From positions 62,001 through 126,000 of the forward strand of contig NZ_SAUZ01000016.1 of NCBI RefSeq assembly GCF_004022215.1: 64,000 bases of DNA. The letters are read 5' to 3'. Below, piece by piece: positions 17,008 through 25,554 of this stretch. This DNA comes from Paenirhodobacter populi (GTDB lineage Bacteria > Pseudomonadota > Alphaproteobacteria > Rhodobacterales > Rhodobacteraceae). Both the position numbers and the translations under genes were made by a program. How positions within the stretch are numbered: the first letter of the stretch is position 1; the number at the start of each line of letters is the position of its first letter. The notes under the pieces were generated by a model, which did not search any database, was not told where the DNA came from, and saw nothing but the letters and a program-made list of their open reading frames with translations.

Positions 17008-17356
17008 GCGAGGGTTCTGCCCCACCCGCTCGACCAGATCCCGCCCGATGAGCAGATCGGCACCGTGACCGGAGACGGCGCCTCCGACACCCGCCGCTAT
17101 CACACGGCCATCCTGCTGCGCGGCGGTACCGTAGTCATACCCTTCCGCAAAAACGGGCAACGATGGCGGGGGACTGCCCGCCGCGCTCGACATGGTCCTC
17201 GGACCAGTGGCGGATAATGTCTCGCCCCGCAACAGGATCCCCGTGCGCCCCAACGCCCGGGCCGCATTCGTCGGACTTGCGCGGCGCCACTGGCGCCACG
17301 GTTCCTCCTCATCCTGGAAACGCTGGTCCGGATATCACGTCCGAAGCCGGATCGAG

Positions 17357-17407
17357 ATATGAGGAGGACCATGAAACAGTCCAGTGGACTGTTCTCCCGA
17401 CGATTGG
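17357..17407 (+). repeat. Hairpin element A, copy 2 (51 bp), inside second IS5 remnant
   Basis: It begins ATATGAGGAGGACCATG, has stem AACAGTCC-AGT-GGACTGTT and ends CCCGACGATTGG. It sits between the codons for HVRSRIE and MKYLKAFGER, next to the catalytic glutamate. Its 51 bases are 17 codons, so downstream codons stay in frame, but TGA is the second codon. A stop, an AGGAGG site and an ATG are packed together at the left end. Confidence 0.85.
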
Positions 17408-17599
17408 ATGAAATACCTCAAGGCGTTCGGGGAACGCAGCGCATCACGCGACCCGGACCGACAGACGGCCGAAGTCCAGATCCGTGTCGCACTGATGAAT
17501 CGCGTCAAAGCGTTCGGCACCGCCGAGATCGAGCGCGTGGCATGAACTCAACCGGGAAAGGGCACTGCCTACTCAGGTTTTGACTTTTGCAACAACGCC

Positions 17600-17743
17600 G
17601 ATCACGCCGATGCCGGATGCCCGGACAATCCTGTGTGCTTGATCGGCCGCTGGATCGAAGACTACAATGATAACCGCCCGCACTCAGAGCTGAAAATGTG
17701 CTCGCTCCGCGAGGTCATCGCAGCGCAAACCACAACCTCCTGA
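17600..17743 (+). pseudogene. IS3-family transposase C-terminal remnant
   Basis: A short frame ends at TGA 17741-17743 and reads LIGRWIEDYNDNRPHSELKM followed by CSLREVIAAQ. The block W-x-x-x-YN-x-x-RPHS is the conserved C-terminal end of IS3-family integrase-type transposases. Everything upstream is missing, cut off at the right end of the IS5 remnant at 17599. Confidence 0.7.
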
Positions 17744-17914
17744 GTGCCCGATGAAACGGGGCAAGACCAAGACCGACGCCCGGACAACATGCGTCCCCAA
17801 CTACTGCTGCGTACCTTACCGAATACAGCGTCAATTGCAATCCTACAGAAATAGTAATTATCATTGCTTCCGACGGTGGCATGAGGAGCAGCCACCGCGA
17901 ACCGGAGGAACCAT

Positions 17915-18358
17915 ATGATCGTCACGAAACATGTCCTGTCGGCGCAGACGGCGCTGAGCCTTGTTCAGCACGCCTTCGCCCATGCGCAGGCGCAGGGCTG
18001 GCCGGTGGCCGTTGCCGTCACCGACCCGGATGGAGAGATGCTCGCCGCGCTGCGGATGGATGGGGTGGGGCCGCATATCCTCGGCTTTGCGTCGGACAAG
18101 GCCTATACCGCGGCGCTGATGCGGGTGACCACAAAGGCCTATTTCGAGGAGGTCAGCCAGCGCGACGATTCCCGGATCGTGCTCGCGAACCGGCAAAGGT
18201 TCATCGTCTGGGGCGGCGGGCTGCCGGTCGTGCATGACGGGCGGGTCGTGGGCGGCATCGGCGTTTCGGGGGCAACAGCCGCCGAAGACATCGAATGCGC
18301 GCAGGCGGCGCTGACGGCCGAAGGTCTGGATTGGGCGGTCCCGGCGCAGGCCGAATGA
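17915..18358 (+). CDS. GlcG/HbpS family heme-binding-type protein
   Basis: A 147-residue protein of the GlcG/HbpS (former DUF336) family. The family blocks are present: AVAVTDPDGEMLAALRMDG (about 32-50), ASDKAYTAALM (about 58-68) and GGGLPVVHDGRVVGGIGVSG (about 100-119). Members bind heme or act as small-molecule accessory proteins; the role here is not known. No signal peptide is seen. A good CGGAGGAA site precedes the start. It is the first intact gene after the IS graveyard, 120 bp before the inositol region, and may belong to it. Confidence 0.78.
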   Translation: MIVTKHVLSAQTALSLVQHAFAHAQAQGWPVAVAVTDPDGEMLAALRMDGVGPHILGFASDKAYTAALMRVTTKAYFEEVSQRDDSRIVLANRQRFIVWGGGLPVVHDGRVVGGIGVSGATAAEDIECAQAALTAEGLDWAVPAQAE

Positions 18359-18401
18359 TCCCTGCACATCACGCAACAAAAATAAACTAGTCAATATTAT
18401 T

Positions 18402-18415
18402 GCAACAACTATTGC
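18402..18415. promoter_or_regulatory. Candidate IolR operator 1
   Basis: GCAAC-AACT-ATTGC lies 63 bases before the Gfo/Idh gene start, within an AT-rich stretch; with flanks it becomes TTGCAA-N6-TTGCAA. It matches the dyad GCAAY-N4-RTTGC also found at 20689, 34548 and 40121. Assignment to IolR is inference from co-occurrence with inositol genes. Confidence 0.5.
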
Positions 18416-18478
18416 AAACCCCGGCGCGTTCGTCTTTCATGCCTCCCGGAGGGTCGGATTCGACCGGGGAGATGGATC

Positions 18479-19696
18479 ATGGAAAAGACGGAAGCGCCGG
18501 GGACATTCCCCCCGGCCAAGCGGAAACTGCGTCTGGGGATCGTCGGCGGCGGCGCCGGTGCCTTCATCGGGCGGGTCCATGCGCGCGGCGCACGGCTGTC
18601 CGACCGGTGGGAGATCGTGGCGGGCGCGCTGTCCTCGCGCCCCGAGGTCGCTCTGGCCTCGGGCCGCGAATGGGGCCTTGCGCCTGAACGCTCCTATATC
18701 GACTGGCGCGAGATGGCCGAGGCCGAGGCCGCCCGCCCCGACGGTATCGACGCCGTGGCGATCACCGTGCCCAACCACCTGCATGCCCCCGTCGCACTGG
18801 CCTTCATGGATGCCGGGATCGACGTGATCTGCGACAAGCCTCTGGTCAATACGCTGGAGGAGGCGCAGGCCCTGATCGACCGGCAACGCGAGACCGGGCT
18901 GATCTTCGGCGTGACCTATTCCTTCGCAGCCCATGCCATGGTCCGGCAGGCGCGGCAGATGGTGCGCGAAGGCGCTATCGGCCCGGTGACACAGATCCAT
19001 GTGGAATATTTTCAGGAAATGGCCCTGCTGCCCGCCGATGCCGCATGGTCCGGCACGCCCTGGCGGCAGGATCCGGCCAAGGTCGGCGGCGCGGCGACCA
19101 CGGCGGACATCGGCACCCATGCCCATCATCTGGCGGAATTCGTCTCGGGCCTGCGGATGACGCGGCTGCGGGCGGAATTCCACCGTCTCGGCGCGGATCA
19201 GCCGCTTGAGGACACCGCCTTCATGACCTGCCGTTTCGAGGGCGACGTGCCCGGCACGCTGATCATCTCGCAGGCGGCGGCGGGGGCAAGCTGCGGCTTG
19301 CGGATCCGTATCTCGGGCACCGCGGGCACGCTGGAATGGGATCAGGAAAACCCCGAATACCTGTATCACCGCCCGTTCAATGCACCGCATGTTCGGATTT
19401 CGCGCGGGCATGGCGCGGGGATCCTGTCCGACGCGGCGCGCTTCGTCCACATCCCGCGCGGCCACCCGGAGGCGCTCTCGGACGCATGGGGCAACCTCTA
19501 CGAGGAATTCGCCATCGCGATCGAGGCGCGCCGCGACGGCCGAACCCTGCCCGATGGCCTGCTGGCCTATCCGGGGATCGAGGAAGGCGCGGCCGGCGTC
19601 GCCTTCATCCAGGCCGCGATCCGGTCCGACGCCGAAGACGGCGCCTGGGTGGGCTGCACCTTCGACACCGGTTCTGCAAAGGAAGACACAAGATGA
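18479..19696 (+). CDS. Gfo/Idh/MocA-family oxidoreductase
   Basis: A 405-residue NAD(P)-dependent dehydrogenase. The Rossmann fold opens with LGIVGGGAGAFIGRVHARG (about 19-37), the sugar-dehydrogenase lysine motif is CDKPLVN (about 119-125), and the C-terminal domain has TTADIGTHAHHLAEF (about 202-216). It is closely similar in layout to the gene at 28665-29822, with a large C-terminal part ending in an AEDGAWV stretch. It probably oxidises an inositol or a related cyclitol or sugar. Its stop overlaps the ATG of the first binding protein (ATGA), so it is first gene of the transport operon, behind a candidate IolR site. Confidence 0.8.
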   Translation: MEKTEAPGTFPPAKRKLRLGIVGGGAGAFIGRVHARGARLSDRWEIVAGALSSRPEVALASGREWGLAPERSYIDWREMAEAEAARPDGIDAVAITVPNHLHAPVALAFMDAGIDVICDKPLVNTLEEAQALIDRQRETGLIFGVTYSFAAHAMVRQARQMVREGAIGPVTQIHVEYFQEMALLPADAAWSGTPWRQDPAKVGGAATTADIGTHAHHLAEFVSGLRMTRLRAEFHRLGADQPLEDTAFMTCRFEGDVPGTLIISQAAAGASCGLRIRISGTAGTLEWDQENPEYLYHRPFNAPHVRISRGHGAGILSDAARFVHIPRGHPEALSDAWGNLYEEFAIAIEARRDGRTLPDGLLAYPGIEEGAAGVAFIQAAIRSDAEDGAWVGCTFDTGSAKEDTR

Positions 19697-20631
19697 AGAC
19701 CCTGATGATGAGCACCGCCCTCACCCTTGCCGCCGTCTCGGCACAGGCGCAGGAAATCGGTGTCGCGATGGCGCAATACGACAACAACTTCCTGACGATC
19801 CTGCGTCACGGGATCGAGGACGGCGGCAAGGCCGCCGGCGTGAACCTGCAATTCGAGGATGCGCAGAACGACATCCCCCGGCAGTTGAGCCAGATCCAGA
19901 ACTTCATCAGCTCGGGCGTCGATGCGATCATCGTCGTCGCGGTGGATTCGGATTCGATCCCGCAGATGGACAGGATGGCGACTGCCGCGGGCATTCCGAT
20001 CGTCAACATCAACCGCGAACCGCCGCATGTCGACAAGCTCGGCCCGCTCGAAGCCTTCGTCGGCTCACGCGAAACGGATGCCGGCACGATTCAGGCGCGC
20101 GAGGCCTGCCGCATGGTCCGCGAAAAGATCGGCGAGGGCGAGAACGCCAAGGGCGCAATCCTTGCCGGCGACCTTTTCATTCAGGCGGGCCGGGTGCGGA
20201 CCGAAACCGTGCAGGATTTCGTCAAGACGCCGGAATGCGATTTCGTCGAGATCATCGACACGCAGGTCGGCGACTGGTCGCGCAGCAAGGCCAACGACCT
20301 TGTGTCGAACTGGCTTTCCGCCGGGATCAAGCTTGACGTGATCTTCGCCAACAATGACGAAATGGCGATCGGCGCGGCGCAGGCGCTCAAGATGGCGGGC
20401 GTGTCGCAGGAGGATGTCGTCATCGCCGGGGTCGATGCGACGCCCGACGCGCTGATGGGGATCCGGTCGGGCGATGTCGACCTGACCGTCTTTCAGGATG
20501 CCGCCGGGCAGGGGCGTCTGGGCGCCGAAATCGCCGCGAAAATGGCCCGGGGCGAGGCCTTCGACCAGGTCAGCTACATCCCGTTCGAGCTGGTGACGGC
20601 CTCCAACCTGGCCGAATACCTGTCGCGCTGA
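19693..20631 (+). CDS. Sugar/inositol ABC transporter periplasmic binding protein 1
   Basis: A 312-residue type I periplasmic binding protein (RbsB/LacI fold). The signal peptide MKTLMMSTALTLAAVSAQAQ ends near residue 20. The mature protein has FLTILRHGIEDGGKAAGV, the hinge DAIIVVAVDSDSIPQMDRM and the late motif VIAGVDATPDALMGIRSGD. Context suggests myo-inositol or a related cyclitol. Start ATG 19693 overlaps the dehydrogenase stop and is preceded by AAGGAAG. A second, paralogous binding protein follows at 20962, although only one ATPase and one permease are encoded. Confidence 0.83.
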   Translation: MKTLMMSTALTLAAVSAQAQEIGVAMAQYDNNFLTILRHGIEDGGKAAGVNLQFEDAQNDIPRQLSQIQNFISSGVDAIIVVAVDSDSIPQMDRMATAAGIPIVNINREPPHVDKLGPLEAFVGSRETDAGTIQAREACRMVREKIGEGENAKGAILAGDLFIQAGRVRTETVQDFVKTPECDFVEIIDTQVGDWSRSKANDLVSNWLSAGIKLDVIFANNDEMAIGAAQALKMAGVSQEDVVIAGVDATPDALMGIRSGDVDLTVFQDAAGQGRLGAEIAAKMARGEAFDQVSYIPFELVTASNLAEYLSR

Positions 20632-20688
20632 TGCCTGCCCGGCGGATGACGTCGCGTGAGAGAACAAATATTGCTGCACATGCGCACT

Positions 20689-20702
20689 GCAATTTTTGTT
20701 GC
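20689..20702. promoter_or_regulatory. Candidate IolR operator 2
   Basis: GCAAT-TTTT-GTTGC, immediately followed by TAATGTTTTT, in the gap between the two binding-protein genes. It suggests a second, separately regulated promoter for the gene at 20962. Confidence 0.5.
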
Positions 20703-20732
20703 TAATGTTTTTCGCGGCGGCTATCCTTCCTA

Positions 20733-20762
20733 GGCGGGGAAGGAGGTTCCCCCGCCGTTTTT
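20733..20762 (+). terminator. Rho-independent terminator-like hairpin
   Basis: GGCGGGGAA and TTCCCCCGCC pair around GGAGG with one bulged C, and GTTTTT follows. It lies about 100 bases after the first binding-protein gene but also 31 bases after candidate operator 2, so it may either end the upstream transcript or attenuate transcripts reading into the second binding-protein gene. Confidence 0.65.
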
Positions 20763-20961
20763 CAAGACAAGACGAATCCGGTCACGGGTTCGACACTGGC
20801 GTCGCCTGTCGGCGCATGGGGAGGGGTTTCAGCCTGATTTCGCATCACCGGCCGCAGGCCGACTGCGCGAGGGGCTTTCCGGACATCTTCCACATGCCGC
20901 GCACGGCGAAACGGGTCAGGAGGAGACCCGGCCGAAGCCCATTCAACGGAGGAGAAACCAC
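20763..20961 (+). other. 199-nt leader before second binding-protein gene
   Basis: GC-rich, no reading frame that looks coded. It ends in a strong GGAGGAG ribosome site. Several short GC inverted repeats (for example ACCGGCCGCAGGCCGACT and GAGACCCGGCCG) could fold, but no known riboswitch is recognised. Confidence 0.4.
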
Positions 20962-21891
20962 ATGAAGAAACTCGCAATGGCCACGGCGCTTCTCGCCCTG
21001 CTGGCAGGAACCGCCCATGCCGAAAAGATCGGCGTGGCCATGTCGCTGTTCGACGACAACTACCTGACCGTGCTGCGTCACAACATCCAGCGCCACGCCG
21101 GCGAACTTGGCGGCGTCGAGGTGCAGATGGAGGATGCGCAGGGCGACATCGCCCGCCAGCAATCCCAGATCGAGAACTTCGCCGCTTCCGGCGTCGACGG
21201 CATCATCGTCATGCTGGTCGATGCGGATTCGGGCAAGGCGATGTCGCGCATCGCCGAACGGGCGGGTGTTCCGCTTGTCTTCGTCAACATGCTGCCCGCC
21301 AACATGGACACCTTCCCCGACAAGCAGGCCTGGGTCGGCTCGGACGAGGAACAGGCGGGTGAGCTTCAGGCGACCGAGGTTTGCAAGCTGATGGGCGGCG
21401 AAGGCAATGCGGTGATCCTGATGGGGCAGCTTGGCACCACCGGGCAGCGCGGCCGCACCGCCGCCGCGGAGCGGGTCCTGCAATCCGACGAATGCAAGGG
21501 GATCAAGATCCTCGACTCGCAGACCGCGAACTGGATGCGGACCCCGGCGATGGACCTGATGACCAACTGGATCACCTCCGGGATGAAACCGGATGCGGTT
21601 CTGGCGAACAACGACGAAATGGCACTCGGCGCGATTCAGGCGCTGAAATCCTCGGGCTTCAAGATGGATCAGGTCGTGGTGGCGGGCGTCGATGCGACGC
21701 AGGACGCGCTGGCCTCGATCAAGACCGGCGATCTGGACGTCACCGTCTACCAGTCGGCCAAGGGTCAGGGGGAAGGCGCGCTTGACACCGTGCTCAAGAT
21801 CGCCCGCGGCGAAACCTACGAACAGAAGGTCGCCGTGCCGTTCGAACTGGTGACGCCGGAAAACGTCGACGACTACACCGTGCGGAACTGA
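20962..21891 (+). CDS. Sugar/inositol ABC transporter periplasmic binding protein 2
   Basis: A 309-residue paralogue of the preceding binding protein. The signal peptide MKKLAMATALLALLAGTAHA is cleaved after AHA. Conserved blocks are YLTVLRHNIQRH, VDGIIVMLVDADSGKAMSRI, DAVLANNDEMALGAIQALK and VVAGVDATQDALASIKTGD. It is clearly related to protein 1 but not identical, so it may bind another stereoisomer or derivative. A perfect hairpin follows its stop, typical of operons where the binding protein must be made in excess over the membrane parts. Confidence 0.85.
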   Translation: MKKLAMATALLALLAGTAHAEKIGVAMSLFDDNYLTVLRHNIQRHAGELGGVEVQMEDAQGDIARQQSQIENFAASGVDGIIVMLVDADSGKAMSRIAERAGVPLVFVNMLPANMDTFPDKQAWVGSDEEQAGELQATEVCKLMGGEGNAVILMGQLGTTGQRGRTAAAERVLQSDECKGIKILDSQTANWMRTPAMDLMTNWITSGMKPDAVLANNDEMALGAIQALKSSGFKMDQVVVAGVDATQDALASIKTGDLDVTVYQSAKGQGEGALDTVLKIARGETYEQKVAVPFELVTPENVDDYTVRN

Positions 21892-21896
21892 CAGGC

Positions 21897-21920
21897 GGCG
21901 CCCGGATGCGTCCGGGCGCC
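21897..21920 (+). terminator. Intercistronic hairpin after binding-protein gene
   Basis: GGCGCCCGGA-TGCG-TCCGGGCGCC, a perfect 10-bp stem five bases after the stop, without a U-run. It is likely to stabilise the upstream mRNA or terminate part of the transcripts before the ATPase gene. Confidence 0.65.
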
Positions 21921-22110
21921 GTGACGTCCACCGGAGGAGTGGATGCGACAGGGGGGATGCCATGCCAGAGAAACCGACACCCGGTATCGCGCCGCGGCGG
22001 GGGGAGTCCCGCGCCGGGCCGGTCGCATGCGATGGTCCGAACGTCCCGAAACTTCGCCCGCAACTCCGGATGAGGCCCCTGCCCGTCCCGTCAGCATGAA
22101 GGAACCAGCC

Positions 22111-23646
22111 ATGAATTCGATGACGCCTCCGCAGACCCTCGGACAGGGCGGGCAGCCCGTCGGCCCCTACCTTCTGGAGATCGAGGGGATCCGCAAGGAA
22201 TTCCCCGGCGTGCTCGCCCTCAACGACGTGCAGTTCCGGCTGCGCCCCGGCACCGTCCACGCCCTGATGGGCGAAAACGGCGCGGGGAAATCGACGCTGA
22301 TGAAGATCATCGCCGGGATCTACACCCCCGACCGCGGCACCATCCGGCTGCGCGGAGAGGAGGTCGAGCTGAACGGCCCGCTGGACGCGCTGAAGCGGGG
22401 CATCGCGATGATCCATCAGGAACTCGCGCTGATGACCTGGATGACGGTGGCGGAAAACATCTGGATCCGGCGCGAACCGAAGAACGCCTTCGGCCTGATC
22501 GACCACCGCAAGATGGCGGAACAGACGCGCGAGCTGTTCGACCAGCTCAAGATCCGCATCGACCCCACGGCCGAGATCAGCACCCTGACCGTCGCGCAGC
22601 GACAGATGGTCGAGATCGCCAAGGCCGTCAGCTACCAGTCCGACGTGCTGATCATGGACGAACCGACCTCGGCCCTGACGGAAACCGAGGTGGACCACCT
22701 GTTCGACATCATCCGCGACCTGCGCGCGCGCGGTATCGGCATCGTCTACATCACCCACAAGATGAACGAGCTGTTCGAGATCGCCGACGAGTTTTCCGTC
22801 TTTCGTGACGGCACCTATGTCGGCACCCACGCGAGCGCCGATGTCACCCGCGACGACATCATTCGCATGATGGTGGGTCGCGAGATCACCGACATGTTCC
22901 CGAAAGAGGAAGCCAAGATCACCGACGTGATCCTGTCGGTCGAGAACCTGACCTTGCCGGGCGTCTTCCACGGCATCACCTTCGATCTGCGCAAGGGCGA
23001 GATCCTTGGCGTCGCGGGGCTTGTCGGCTCTGGCCGCTCGAACGTGGCCGAGGCGCTGTTCGGCGTCGTCCCGGCGACCGAGGGCACGATCCGCATCGAC
23101 GGCCGCCCCGTGACGATCCGGTCCTCCGCAGATGCGATGCGCGAGGGCATGGCCCTGCTGACCGAGGATCGCAAGGAAACCGGCTGTTTCCTGCAACTGT
23201 CGATCCTTGAGAACATGCAGATCGCCGCGCTCCATCAGGGCCACGTCAAGGCGGGCTTCGTCGACGAACAGGGCCTGACGAAGCTGTGCGAGGACATGAA
23301 GGGCCGGCTGCGGGTCAAGACCCCCAACCTTGACGAGCGGATCGAGAACCTGTCCGGCGGCAACCAGCAGAAGGTGCTGATCGCGCGCTGGCTTCTGACG
23401 AAACCACGCATCCTGATCCTTGACGAACCGACGCGCGGGATCGACGTCGGCGCCAAGGCGGAAATCCACCGCCTGATCTCGAAACTGGCGCAGGAGGGGG
23501 TCGCGGTCATCATGATCTCGTCCGAGCTGCCCGAGGTTCTGGGCATGTCCGACCGGATCCTGGTCATGCACGAAGGCCATATGACCGGCATTCTCGACCG
23601 GGCCGAGGCCAATCAGGTGAAAATCATGGAACTGGCGGCCCGCTGA
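22111..23646 (+). CDS. Sugar ABC transporter ATP-binding protein, double NBD (RbsA/IatA type)
   Basis: A 511-residue ATPase with two fused nucleotide-binding domains. NBD1 has GENGAGKST (about 51-59) and an atypical signature [10 protein letters not shown], with [12 protein letters not shown] as Walker B. NBD2 has the degenerate P-loop [16 protein letters not shown], signature [15 protein letters not shown] and Walker [17 protein letters not shown]. This degenerate second P-loop is normal in RbsA/XylG/MglA proteins. It energises import of the sugar or cyclitol bound by the two binding proteins. ATG 22111 is chosen for the AAGGAA site upstream; ATG 22096 is an alternative. Confidence 0.87.
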   Translation: MNSMTPPQTLGQGGQPVGPYLLEIEGIRKEFPGVLALNDVQFRLRPGTVHALMGENGAGKSTLMKIIAGIYTPDRGTIRLRGEEVELNGPLDALKRGIAMIHQELALMTWMTVAENIWIRREPKNAFGLIDHRKMAEQTRELFDQLKIRIDPTAEISTLTVAQRQMVEIAKAVSYQSDVLIMDEPTSALTETEVDHLFDIIRDLRARGIGIVYITHKMNELFEIADEFSVFRDGTYVGTHASADVTRDDIIRMMVGREITDMFPKEEAKITDVILSVENLTLPGVFHGITFDLRKGEILGVAGLVGSGRSNVAEALFGVVPATEGTIRIDGRPVTIRSSADAMREGMALLTEDRKETGCFLQLSILENMQIAALHQGHVKAGFVDEQGLTKLCEDMKGRLRVKTPNLDERIENLSGGNQQKVLIARWLLTKPRILILDEPTRGIDVGAKAEIHRLISKLAQEGVAVIMISSELPEVLGMSDRILVMHEGHMTGILDRAEANQVKIMELAAR

Positions 23647-23691
23647 GGCCGCAACGCAAGACCGACGGCGCAAGCCGGGGAGGAGGATACA

Positions 23692-24705
23692 ATGGCAAAC
23701 GTGCAGATCGAACCCGTGGCCCGGACCAGACGCAAGCTGCCACAGGAACTGAACATCCTGTCGGTGCTGGTCGGCGTCGCGCTGGTGTTCGAATTATTGG
23801 GCTGGATCTTTCAGGGGCAGAGCTTCCTGATGAACCCGCAGCGGCTGACGATCATGATCCTTCAGGTTTCGGTCGTGGGGATCATCGCCGTCGGCGTGAC
23901 GCAGGTCATCATCACCGGCGGCATCGACCTGAGTTCGGGCTCGATCGTCGCCATGACCGCGATGGTCGCGATGAGCTTCGCGCAATCCAGCGACTATGCC
24001 CGGGCGATCTATCCGGCGCTGACCGACATGCCGGTGATCGTGCCGCTGGCGGTGGGGCTCGGCCTCGGGCTGCTGGCCGGGATCATCAACGGCTCGCTGA
24101 TCGCCATCACAGGCATCCCGCCCTTCATCGCCACGCTCGGCATGATGGTGACGGCGCGCGGCATCGCGAAATGGTATACCAAGGGCCAGCCGATCTCCTT
24201 CCCGACGGAAAGCTTTGCCAAGATCGGCTCGGGCGCCTGGCCGGTGGCGATCTTCCTGCTGGTCGCGATCATCTTCCACGTCGCGCTGCGCTACACGCGC
24301 TACGGCAAGTTCACCTATGCGATCGGCGCCAATCCGCAGGCGGCCCGCGTGTCGGGCATCAACGTGCAGCGCCACCTGATCACGGTCTATGCCATTGCCG
24401 GGCTGCTGTCGGGCCTTGCGGGCATCGTCACCGCGGCGCGGGCCGAAACCGCGCAGGCGGGCATGGGGATGATGTATGAACTCGACGCCATCGCGGCGGC
24501 GGTCATCGGGGGCACCTCGCTCAGCGGCGGCCGGGGGCGGATCTTCGGCACGGTGATCGGCACGATGATCCTTGGCCTGATGATGTCGGGCTTCACCTTC
24601 CTGCGCGTCGACGCCTACTATCAGGAAATCGTCAAGGGCCTGATCATCGTGGCCGCCGTCGTCGCCGACGTCTACCGCCAGAAGGCGCGCACCAAGAAGG
24701 CCTGA
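23692..24705 (+). CDS. Sugar ABC transporter permease (RbsC/IatP type)
   Basis: A 337-residue inner-membrane permease with about ten hydrophobic segments. Family marks are TGGIDLSSGSIVAMTAMVA (about 77-95), FIATLGMMVTARGIAKWYTKG and GGTSLSGGRGRIFGTVIG near the C terminus. It probably works as a homodimer with the ATPase encoded 45 bases upstream. Same operon as the two binding proteins; a terminator-like hairpin follows. Confidence 0.87.
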   Translation: MANVQIEPVARTRRKLPQELNILSVLVGVALVFELLGWIFQGQSFLMNPQRLTIMILQVSVVGIIAVGVTQVIITGGIDLSSGSIVAMTAMVAMSFAQSSDYARAIYPALTDMPVIVPLAVGLGLGLLAGIINGSLIAITGIPPFIATLGMMVTARGIAKWYTKGQPISFPTESFAKIGSGAWPVAIFLLVAIIFHVALRYTRYGKFTYAIGANPQAARVSGINVQRHLITVYAIAGLLSGLAGIVTAARAETAQAGMGMMYELDAIAAAVIGGTSLSGGRGRIFGTVIGTMILGLMMSGFTFLRVDAYYQEIVKGLIIVAAVVADVYRQKARTKKA

Positions 24706-24727
24706 GGGGGACCCCTCGACCTTGTCC

Positions 24728-24751
24728 GCCCGGAGCGATCCCGCTCCGGGC
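24728..24751 (+). terminator. Terminator-like hairpin after permease gene
   Basis: GCCCGGAGCG-ATCC-CGCTCCGGGC, a perfect 10-bp stem followed by ATTCTTGT. It separates the ABC transporter operon from the TauE-like gene, whose start is 17 bases further on. Confidence 0.7.
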
Positions 24752-24768
24752 ATTCTTGTGGGTGAAAC

Positions 24769-25530
24769 ATGCTCTGGAACCTGTTCAACTCGCCGGTCGA
24801 GCTGACCGTCACGCTGGTCTCCGTCATTCTGGTGGGCCTCTCCAAGGGTGGCCTTGGCGGCATGAGCATGCTGGGCGTGCCGCTGATGGCGCTGGTGATG
24901 TCGCCGGTGACGGCGGCGGCGATCCTGCTGCCGGTGCTGGTGGTGATGGATGTCGTCAGCGTCATCCAGTGGCGCAAATGGGTCGACTGGCACATCATGC
25001 GGCTGATCATGCCGGGGTCGGTGCTGGGCATCGGCATCGGCTGGTTCACCGCCGAGATGGTGTCGGATTCCGTGGTGCGGCTGATCGTCGGCGTGGTCTC
25101 GGCGGTTTTCGTGCTGCGGGCGGTGTTTCCCGCGCGCAATGTGCAGAAGGTGAACGGCGACCGGCCGTGGCTTGCGAATATCTGCGGCACGGCGGCGGGA
25201 TATACCAGCTTCGTCGCCCATGCCGGCGCGCCGCCGATCCAGATCTACATGATGCCGATGCGGCTCGACCCGCGGATCTTCACCGGCACGACGGTGATGT
25301 TCTTCGCCGTCACCAATGCGCTGAAGCTGATCCCCTATGCGATGCTGGGGGAGTTCGACGGCCAGAACCTCGGCCGGGCGGCGCTGATGTTCCCGCTTGC
25401 GGTCGCGGCGACCTGGGCCGGCGGCTGGATCGTGCACCGGATGCGTCCGGCGATCTTCTATCCGCTGACCTATATCTCGGTCGCGGTGGTCGCGGTGAAG
25501 CTGATCTGGGACGGGATCGCGGGGCTTTAG
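24769..25530 (+). CDS. TauE/SafE family membrane transporter
   Basis: A 253-residue integral membrane protein with about eight hydrophobic segments. The N-terminal half-repeat motif VGLSKGGLGGMSMLGVPLMA (about 22-41) and the second half motif GYTSFVAHAGAPPIQIYMMP (about 144-163) are hallmarks of TauE/SafE anion exporters. Members export sulfite, sulfoacetate or other organic anions. The substrate here is unknown; position at the end of an inositol uptake operon does not fix it. Confidence 0.78.
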   Translation: MLWNLFNSPVELTVTLVSVILVGLSKGGLGGMSMLGVPLMALVMSPVTAAAILLPVLVVMDVVSVIQWRKWVDWHIMRLIMPGSVLGIGIGWFTAEMVSDSVVRLIVGVVSAVFVLRAVFPARNVQKVNGDRPWLANICGTAAGYTSFVAHAGAPPIQIYMMPMRLDPRIFTGTTVMFFAVTNALKLIPYAMLGEFDGQNLGRAALMFPLAVAATWAGGWIVHRMRPAIFYPLTYISVAVVAVKLIWDGIAGL

Positions 25531-25554
25531 GCGTTCCGCGTAGGGAGGGGAAGA

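Larger units (their letters stand above)
16845..17599 (+). pseudogene. Second IS5-family transposase remnant, degraded
   Basis: Plus-strand pieces of an IS903-group transposase: EWFARKHGTHRRRRYRKAQL and AAEFISSDKGD, then LDQIPPDEQIGTVTGDGASD and TRRYHTAI, IPFRKNGQRWR, KRWSGYHVRSRIE, and the C terminus MKYLKAFGERSASRDPDRQT to AEIERVA (stop 17543-17545). The frame is broken by element B3 (about 16965-17007), an unrelated stretch at about 17160-17310 and element A2. The right terminus is recognised at 17599: the complement reads GGCGTTGTTGCAAAAGTC, close to the end of the IS at 14961. Non-functional. Confidence 0.75.

Noticed and set aside
20845-23673. 942-codon open frame on the minus strand
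   Set aside because: It lies opposite the second binding protein, ATPase and their gap; composition (His/Arg/Asp-rich, no fold motifs) is that of an antisense shadow in GC-rich DNA.
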